From Pichia kudriavzevii (taxonomy: Eukaryota > Ascomycota > Pichiomycetes > Pichiales > Pichiaceae): a DNA stretch of 64,000 nt. Each line of letters begins with the position of its first letter. Position 1 is the stretch's first letter. The notes beneath the pieces were generated by a model. It worked only from the letters and a program-made list of their open reading frames with translations, did no database searches and was not told where the DNA came from. The DNA lies in contig NC_042509.1 in NCBI RefSeq assembly GCF_003054445.1, forward strand, positions 1,116,001 to 1,180,000, written 5' to 3'. The position numbers were made by a program, and so were the translations under genes. Shown here one piece after another: positions 57,738-64,000 of this stretch.

Positions 57738-60700
57738 ATGCAATCTCCGTCAGATATACGTGCCATGAGATTGGCAAAATTAGAAGCATTACGAAAGAAA
57801 CAAATGGAAGAACGTAAAGTAGAACTTGAAAACGACGACGCAACTAGTAAAGATGTACAACAACATCAAACAATTGTCAACAAAACGGAGGGAGCATTGC
57901 CAAAGGGAACATACTCTACAGATCATAAATGCTTACAAGGGGGTGAACAGAAGTCTGAAAATGTGGGCATAAGCTTAGAAAGATGGAAAGCCAATGAATT
58001 AGGCAGAATCTTCTCGGTTACACTAACACCAACGGACACTTCAACATCCTCTTTAATTTACTTAGAATCGTTAAGATCTGAATTGGAATCTGATGATCTT
58101 ATAGGTGTGGATAGTCCAGATACAATCTTAACCACTTTGATATTCGAACTGGGTGTCAGACCTCATTTTTCGTCACCTTTGCAATATCTATTTAAATCGT
58201 GGTCTACAGCTTACGACTCTAAGAGACTCTTGAATAAACTGAAAACAGCATCTTATAGTGAAAAAGTCGAGTTTTACGATGAAATATTAAGATTGTGTTC
58301 TGGGTATGCCTCCATCCTCTTTTATGAACCTGATACCTTTATCGATCAGCCAACCTTGATAGATATTACTAATGAGCTCGTCCTTAATTACAATAGATAT
58401 CAAGACTTTTGGGTAGCCTTATTGAATTCTATCGTTGATAATCAAACACAATTAGAGTTTTTGAACGAAATTTTACCTATTCTTACTGATGAAATAGATA
58501 GATCATTGGATACTGAAAGTCTCTCCACATCGTCTAAGTACGATACCATTTTAGCCATTATCGAAGCACTAACGATGAATAAAAACATATGCGCATATAT
58601 CCATCAAATGGATATATTCAATCCTAAATGTTTGAGTTCCAAGCAGATTGAACTGTGTTCCTTCTTGGGTAAGATATTAAGAATCTCTCCCTTGCTTCCA
58701 AAAATTGCAGACTCAAATTACGTTGGAGTTTTGAATAAAAGCGAAATCAAAACCATTAATAAATCATTGGAATCTTCTTACTCCTTTTTACTGGACAGAT
58801 TGTTCAATATCATCAACTCATTAATCAGAGTCAATCCGGACTCTAGAAAACAAGTTTTGACATTTATGGCGGATCTGGTCAATAAGTCACATTTGCGTGT
58901 AAGTGAGCATGCAGATGATAAAGATTTGGCAAGTGATTCCTTAATGCTAAATGTAACCATGATATTAGTTAAACTGTCAGAACCTATATTGAGAGATGGA
59001 ATGGCATCAAAAACCGATAAAATTGCAGTTGATTATTTGAGCTACAAAACAAGATTAATTGATATTGCTGAAGAAACTAGAATAAATTCAACGATTCAAG
59101 AATCTAATGACCTTTTTTCGGGTGACCAGTTGTATGATGAGTCAAAAGAATTGAATTTTATATCGCAGTGCTTTTACTTAATGTTAACTTATTTGCACTA
59201 TGGCTTGGGTGGTGTCATCTCCTCTTATAATAAGAAAACCAAAATTAATAAGCAATTGAAGGGTCAACTAAAACACTTGCAAGAAATGTTGGCGAAGTCA
59301 AATATGGATTCAAATCCGTTTGCCCAGAAATTGGTAAGGGCAAGAATTGATCCAATTGAGAAAAAAATCAATGAAAATGAAAATAGTATCCGTTCAATTG
59401 ATATGTTTTTCTGCTGCAGGGAATTTCAACTTGAAGTATTTGACACAATCATTGGAGTTTGCGAATTCCTGGTGAGATTGATTGATGAGAAACACGAATA
59501 TCATCCGAAAATGGGCAATTTTTTCCCATATTTGAAGATTCCTTTACACAACTTTGATGATGAAATAAGCAAGCTTGATGATGTTGAATTTTTGAGAAAG
59601 TTATCACCTGTGCCGTTCAAATACTTTCCTGAAATCTATGTCGAGGGGTTTGTGAATTATACACATTTCATATCTAGATTCACCAATAATCCAATGGTTG
59701 ACAATAAGGCGAAGCTAACCAAATTTGTTGAGTTCTCGATTATTGTTTTGAGGTGTCCTGAACTAATCTCTAATCCCCATTTAAAGTCTAGGTTGATTGA
59801 AGTTTTGTTTTTTGGTTCATTGCCGTTTCAAACCAATATGGGAGAGCAGGATGGATTTATGTTTCCTGTATTTAACGAAGATGAGACAGTACGCTCTAAC
59901 TTGCTAATCTCCCTATTAGACTTCTATGTCATGGTTGAGAAAACTGGCGCATCCTCGCAATTTTATGATAAGTTCAACGCAAGATATCATATATCTTTCA
60001 TAATTGAGAAATTATGGAAATTCGATTTTTTCAAACAAGACTTACGGACGATTGCAACTAAATTTCAAAAGTTCTTCATTAGATTTGTGGCTAGAATGCT
60101 AAATGATACCACATATTTATTAGATGAATCATTGAACCATTTAATCAACATTCACAACTATCAAAAGGAGTTGCACAGAAGAGCGAAAGGTTTCCAGCCT
60201 GAAACACCTGATACGGATGAAGAATTAACCAAAAAGTTGCAAGACAGTGAAAGAATGGCTAAATCATATGTGCAGTTGAGTAACAAAACAATCACGTTAT
60301 TTAATCTATTTACGAAGGAAACACCAAAATCGTTTACTATTGTTGAGATCGTTGATAGATTGGCAGGTATGCTAAATTATAATTTAGTTGTTCTAGTTGG
60401 TCCTAGATATAACGAACTAAAGGTTGAAGAACCTGAGAAATATCAATTTGATCCCAAAGAACTATTGTTACAATTATGTTCAATTTTCCTCAATTTGTCT
60501 ATTGAGCGTGAATTTGTTGAGGCTGTTGCTAGAGATTTAAGATCTTTTGAACCTGATAATTTTATCAAGGCTATTAACATTTTAAAGAAGAACTACAAAA
60601 TTCCAAATGAATATTTCGAAAAACACTTACTAAAGTTTGTGGAAGATGCTAAGAATATCAAAACTGCAGATGAAGAAGAAGAACTGGAATTAGGTGAGGT

Positions 60701-60956
60701 TCCTGATGAGTTTTTGGATCCTTTGATGTTTACACTGATGAAAGATCCAGTGAGATTACCAAGTTCCAAGATATCTATGGATAGGAGTGTCCTAAAGGCA
60801 CATTTAATGAACGATCCAACAGATCCGTTCAACCGTATGCCTTTAAAAATGGAAGATGTGACCGACGATATTGAATTGAAAACAAAGATAGCGCAATGGA
60901 TTCAGGAAAAGAAGTCTCTTCCCAAAGATACTGATGGAGATGTTACCATGGAATGA
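57738..60956 (+). CDS. UFD2: Ubiquitin chain-elongation factor (E4), U-box ligase
   Basis: Extends ubiquitin chains on substrates of the UFD and ERAD pathways together with Cdc48. 1072 residues (961 in S. cerevisiae). The long helical Ufd2 core fills most of the protein. The C-terminal U-box is at about residues 989-1060, with the diagnostic PDEFLDPLMFTLMKDPVRLP, SKISMDRS and DPTDPFNRMPL, and lacks zinc ligands as expected. The extra length is mostly an N-terminal Lys/Glu-rich extension of about 80 residues. In S. cerevisiae UFD2 lies between RPL35A and RBS1 on the opposite strand; here it is co-oriented with its neighbours. Confidence 0.96.
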   Translation: MQSPSDIRAMRLAKLEALRKKQMEERKVELENDDATSKDVQQHQTIVNKTEGALPKGTYSTDHKCLQGGEQKSENVGISLERWKANELGRIFSVTLTPTDTSTSSLIYLESLRSELESDDLIGVDSPDTILTTLIFELGVRPHFSSPLQYLFKSWSTAYDSKRLLNKLKTASYSEKVEFYDEILRLCSGYASILFYEPDTFIDQPTLIDITNELVLNYNRYQDFWVALLNSIVDNQTQLEFLNEILPILTDEIDRSLDTESLSTSSKYDTILAIIEALTMNKNICAYIHQMDIFNPKCLSSKQIELCSFLGKILRISPLLPKIADSNYVGVLNKSEIKTINKSLESSYSFLLDRLFNIINSLIRVNPDSRKQVLTFMADLVNKSHLRVSEHADDKDLASDSLMLNVTMILVKLSEPILRDGMASKTDKIAVDYLSYKTRLIDIAEETRINSTIQESNDLFSGDQLYDESKELNFISQCFYLMLTYLHYGLGGVISSYNKKTKINKQLKGQLKHLQEMLAKSNMDSNPFAQKLVRARIDPIEKKINENENSIRSIDMFFCCREFQLEVFDTIIGVCEFLVRLIDEKHEYHPKMGNFFPYLKIPLHNFDDEISKLDDVEFLRKLSPVPFKYFPEIYVEGFVNYTHFISRFTNNPMVDNKAKLTKFVEFSIIVLRCPELISNPHLKSRLIEVLFFGSLPFQTNMGEQDGFMFPVFNEDETVRSNLLISLLDFYVMVEKTGASSQFYDKFNARYHISFIIEKLWKFDFFKQDLRTIATKFQKFFIRFVARMLNDTTYLLDESLNHLINIHNYQKELHRRAKGFQPETPDTDEELTKKLQDSERMAKSYVQLSNKTITLFNLFTKETPKSFTIVEIVDRLAGMLNYNLVVLVGPRYNELKVEEPEKYQFDPKELLLQLCSIFLNLSIEREFVEAVARDLRSFEPDNFIKAINILKKNYKIPNEYFEKHLLKFVEDAKNIKTADEEEELELGEVPDEFLDPLMFTLMKDPVRLPSSKISMDRSVLKAHLMNDPTDPFNRMPLKMEDVTDDIELKTKIAQWIQEKKSLPKDTDGDVTME

Positions 60957-61212
60957 AGCACTAATTTGAACTAATACTATTTATAGCATCCAGATATATA
61001 CTGAGTTTATGTAACATATAATTTTTTGAATATACTTTTTGGGTAATTAAACTCGCGGAGAAATTCATGATGAGGTGACAGCCATGTTTTTTTCCTGTGC
61101 ATGCCAAACTACATTCAGTGTAAGTCGGGCAAGCCACTTCCCGAACTTGTGGAGGAAGAATTGACACTGCAACCCCCTTGTGCACCATCGCCACGCCACC
61201 GCAACTAGAGAA

Positions 61213-63282
61213 ATGGATTCCAGGGATAATGAAGTGATTGTTGGGGATTCTCTCCGCAATACAAAGCCAAAGAGTTTGGAAACCCCCGCTCCACATGATG
61301 TGAACGAGAACGGCGACTATCAAGAAAATGGCAAAATGAGGAACGATAATTCAACAGCTAGAGACGTTTATTATGAGAAAGATTCGGACAAAACTCCAGA
61401 CTATCAAGAGTGTGATGACGATGGTAATGATGAGCTCAATGGAGGTATCGATGCTAACGAACTTGAAGAACAGAATGAGACAGAAGGTGATGTTTACTCG
61501 GTCAACAGTGAACTTGTTGAAATTGCTTTGGACGAAAACCTAACTGATCTGGAAAATGTCGAAGTGTTGTCTTCACATTATCAGATTCCAAACATTTTAA
61601 TTAAGTCATTATTTGACCTTAACCACAAGAAAGGTAAACCATATATGAATCCAGCAAAAATGAAAAACAAAATTGAAAATGTAGAGGAAGAAAACGCCTC
61701 CAAATTCATTCTAAACCTTGAGTCTGAGATCATAAAGTTCATAATTAGGCCAAGTATTGACTCGTGGAAAATGAATCCGCTGAATTCATATTATAGACTC
61801 TTGGCTCATCAATTGGCTGAGTATTATCATTTGGGGCATATATTGTCAAACGATGGATCCTCAATGGTACTTTTTAAAATCAATACATCTTTAATTAATG
61901 CTGATGACGAAACCAAAAAAAATGCTAAATTTGATCAAGCAGGAAATATAAAGCCCTTAGATTTTAGAAATATTAAATTTGATCCCAAGGAAAAATTGGA
62001 TCGTGTCAAACTTGAAGATGTCTACAACACATATAGTGAGTTTTTCAAAAAACATAGAAATGACTACGTTCACGATAATAAAGACATGATAAATGCTTTT
62101 AAGAAACTGCGTATCATGCCAAGAAATGTATCATCATACAATCCTACATATGATCCTTATGCGCAACAATTAGTTTCCGAGGACCAGTATAATAGAAATC
62201 CAACGAAATTTAAAGAAGCAACCGAAGGTGGAATTGACCGGAGAGGGAAATCAAGTAAAAAAGAAAAAGGAGGGGAATATGATGGTGGTGAAGGGGACGA
62301 AAAGGAAGAAGGAGGTGATTATGATGATGATGACGATGATAATGGTGATGATGAGAACGACGAAGACGACGACGATGATGATGATGATGATGACGATGAT
62401 GATGATCCAGAAATTATCTTGTATGGAGATGAAGGGGATGTGAACGACAGTACCGTATATAAAAGCGGTCGCAACAACTATTTCAAGAAAGAAACTAGCA
62501 ACCATGGTCAAAGAAAACATTATTCAAATGGGTATAACTACAACAAAAAGCACTATAACAACTTCAATAGATACCAGTATGTTTATTACCCACAAAATGG
62601 AATGTATCCTCCCCCAGGTACACCGTATGGTTATCTTCCGATTTCTTCGCCTCCATCAATAGGATCGCCAAGCACATCGGCGCCATATTATTATGTGCCA
62701 GTGATCCCGCCACCGACAAACGCAGTTGATGAATCTGCAACTGTGGAGCCTCGGGTAGAACACGAGAAATTACAAAGTCCCTCTGCCGATGGACAAAAAA
62801 CTGCAAACGGTAGTGATGATGCCGAACGGAAAGAACAAAAGGAGACCCATGCTGAAGGAGCCACTGCTCCTTCTACACCTGTTCCAATTGGAGTCTCCCC
62901 TATAATTCCGTCAGCGGCTTTTTCACCAAATGCTCCAATGTATCAATATGCCTATCCAGCACCACCACCGCCACCACCTTCCGGAAGTAGTGGTCAGTTC
63001 TACCCAATTCCTCCAGGACAGCCGCCATTTATGTACTATGTGAATCCTCCTTACGGTGGAAACTACCGAAATTCACGCAGGTACTATCAGAACAATAATA
63101 AATATGGTCACTATAATTACAATAATGGTAATGGAAATTATAGGAAAAACCAGAGGAATCATGGACGAAGATCATATAACCAGAACACATACAATAATAA
63201 TAATGGCAATCAAGCTGTTGATGAAGTCACGGTTGATGAAGCTGCTGACAAATCTAAAAGTATGCAAGAAGAACAACCATAA
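61213..63282 (+). CDS. RBS1: R3H-domain RNA-binding protein, Rbs1-like
   Basis: Cytoplasmic RNA-binding protein; in S. cerevisiae Rbs1 supports RNA polymerase III assembly and binds mRNA. 689 residues from the ATG at 61213 (the frame is open upstream but without ATG). The R3H region spans about residues 159-226 (FIIRPSIDSWKMNPLNSYYR, then RLLAHQLAEYYHLGH), followed by a SUZ-like basic segment (about 295-335). A very acidic run (GAT/GAC repeats, about 62318-62406), a Pro/Tyr-rich region and an Asn/Tyr/Arg-rich tail complete the protein, a prion-like composition. S. cerevisiae Rbs1 has 457 residues. Its place next to UFD2 matches YDL189W. Confidence 0.85.
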   Translation: MDSRDNEVIVGDSLRNTKPKSLETPAPHDVNENGDYQENGKMRNDNSTARDVYYEKDSDKTPDYQECDDDGNDELNGGIDANELEEQNETEGDVYSVNSELVEIALDENLTDLENVEVLSSHYQIPNILIKSLFDLNHKKGKPYMNPAKMKNKIENVEEENASKFILNLESEIIKFIIRPSIDSWKMNPLNSYYRLLAHQLAEYYHLGHILSNDGSSMVLFKINTSLINADDETKKNAKFDQAGNIKPLDFRNIKFDPKEKLDRVKLEDVYNTYSEFFKKHRNDYVHDNKDMINAFKKLRIMPRNVSSYNPTYDPYAQQLVSEDQYNRNPTKFKEATEGGIDRRGKSSKKEKGGEYDGGEGDEKEEGGDYDDDDDDNGDDENDEDDDDDDDDDDDDDDPEIILYGDEGDVNDSTVYKSGRNNYFKKETSNHGQRKHYSNGYNYNKKHYNNFNRYQYVYYPQNGMYPPPGTPYGYLPISSPPSIGSPSTSAPYYYVPVIPPPTNAVDESATVEPRVEHEKLQSPSADGQKTANGSDDAERKEQKETHAEGATAPSTPVPIGVSPIIPSAAFSPNAPMYQYAYPAPPPPPPSGSSGQFYPIPPGQPPFMYYVNPPYGGNYRNSRRYYQNNNKYGHYNYNNGNGNYRKNQRNHGRRSYNQNTYNNNNGNQAVDEVTVDEAADKSKSMQEEQP
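62318..62406. repeat. GAT/GAC trinucleotide run within RBS1
   Basis: Nearly pure GAT and GAC codons, broken by a few GAA, AAT and GGT. They encode an Asp-rich stretch in a region with no fold prediction. Confidence 0.8.
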
Positions 63283-63382
63283 TTTTTCTCAAATATATTT
63301 TGATTAAATAGTATTTTCTGTCTACTTTATATATCAAGTAACAAACATGTACACTCCTATAATTCACATCCTGTTTGGCAAC

Positions 63383-63940
63383 TCATAATTTGGCCTCTAG
63401 TTTATTAACTCTGTCGAGTGCTATATCACACATTGCATCAAATGCGTGCCGGACTTCATCCTTCCAGTTGCTTGAAGCAATTCTCTCCTTCATTATCTCT
63501 ATAATTTCCTCCCTGGTTCGGCCATTGACAAACACGACAAATATTAAACCAGGGAATTTCTCCTCGTATAACTCATTCATTCTCGCTAGTTTTTGACCTA
63601 ATTCACCATTTGGATCACCGCAATTTAATGATTTTTGTTCGTTCTGGGAATGCACAGATAATGAGGATATATCTCTCTTGGGGACTCCTAATCTCGGGTG
63701 TGCACAGACAATGTTGCAAACTTGACTATGAGCTTGAGAATCGGTTTCATATTCATCAATGAGTGTATGTAGACAAGCTCTGCAAAAATCTATCAATTTT
63801 GGGTAATTTGCAAATGGGCGGGTTCTTATCTTTGGGATGAGATAGCTCTTCAGTGCAGCACAAGGTTCAAATAAAGCATCAAGAACGGCGCCTATTTGTG
63901 TATCTGACAATTGTGCGATATTTTTAGTTTCAGGTAGCAT
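63383..63940 (-). CDS. OHCU decarboxylase of urate degradation
   Basis: Converts 2-oxo-4-hydroxy-4-carboxy-5-ureidoimidazoline to (S)-allantoin, the third step after urate oxidase. 185 residues, usual for the UraD family. AHPRLGVP carries the catalytic His of the HPxLG motif, and NELYEEKFPGLIFVVFVNGRTREEI is the second family block. The protein ends in AKL, a good type-1 peroxisomal signal, in keeping with peroxisomal urate oxidase in yeasts. S. cerevisiae lacks this pathway branch. The start ATG at 63940 is the only reasonable one, and the frame is complete within the window. Confidence 0.9.
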   Translation of the reverse strand: MLPETKNIAQLSDTQIGAVLDALFEPCAALKSYLIPKIRTRPFANYPKLIDFCRACLHTLIDEYETDSQAHSQVCNIVCAHPRLGVPKRDISSLSVHSQNEQKSLNCGDPNGELGQKLARMNELYEEKFPGLIFVVFVNGRTREEIIEIMKERIASSNWKDEVRHAFDAMCDIALDRVNKLEAKL

Positions 63941-64000
63941 ACTTTCCCTATGGTTTTGTAATAACTAGATGGTTCAAAGTCAAAAAGAAAGTAAAGAGAT

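Overview
The window is a gene-dense piece of nuclear chromosome from a budding yeast (Saccharomycotina). Nearly every gene is intron-poor. The introns that can be seen carry yeast signals (GTATGT at the 5' end, TACTAAC or close variants at the branch, AG at the 3' end), and almost every protein has a recognisable Saccharomyces cerevisiae relative. CTG codons fall on conserved leucines (for example in the second AAA module of midasin), so the CTG-to-Ser code does not apply. The lineage lies outside the whole-genome-duplication clade: there is one SET3/SET4-type gene, and genes found on two S. cerevisiae chromosomes sit together here. A Pichiaceae yeast (Pichia/Issatchenkia-like) is my best guess, but I cannot prove it from the sequence alone. 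I see no transposon, retroelement, virus-like element, tRNA, rRNA or CRISPR array.

Layout. 1-17 kb: PNG1 (cytosolic peptide:N-glycanase) and the giant AAA+ ribosome-assembly ATPase MDN1, which probably has an intron in its 5' leader. 17-30.5 kb: a short Zn2Cys6 regulator, a SET3/SET4-type PHD-SET protein, PAM16, a convergent gap that may hold a structured RNA, RQT4, a spliced ZC3H3/Red5-type CCCH zinc-finger gene, the meiotic kinase IME2, and an alpha/beta-hydrolase fused to a dual-specificity phosphatase. 30.5-40 kb: a long gap, CTF8, an amino-acid permease, a possible small secreted protein, APN2, CGR1 and a cytochrome-b5-like (MAPR) protein. 40-50 kb: LEU4 with a Leu3-type site upstream, a second alpha/beta-hydrolase fused to a phosphatase-like domain that lacks its catalytic loop, MBP1, and a RhoGAP. 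50.5-63.3 kb: SNF3-NUS1-ARF1-RPL35-UFD2-RBS1, the same six genes in the same order as YDL194W-YDL189W of S. cerevisiae. At the right end is a ureidoimidazoline (OHCU) decarboxylase with a peroxisomal AKL tail.

Functional links. Several genes belong to common processes: ribosome biogenesis and translation (MDN1, CGR1, RPL35, RQT4), protein quality control (PNG1, UFD2), the cell cycle (MBP1, and CTF8 with an MCB-type ACGCGT upstream), and nutrient sensing or metabolism (SNF3, permease, LEU4, OHCU decarboxylase). They are independent eukaryotic transcription units, not operons. I found no convincing undescribed multi-gene system. The items most worth a second look are the two hydrolase-phosphatase fusions, the possible structured RNA near 22.7-22.95 kb, the two predicted leader introns, the small signal-peptide ORF at 35.3 kb, and a helically phased TGCAT array near 35.7 kb.
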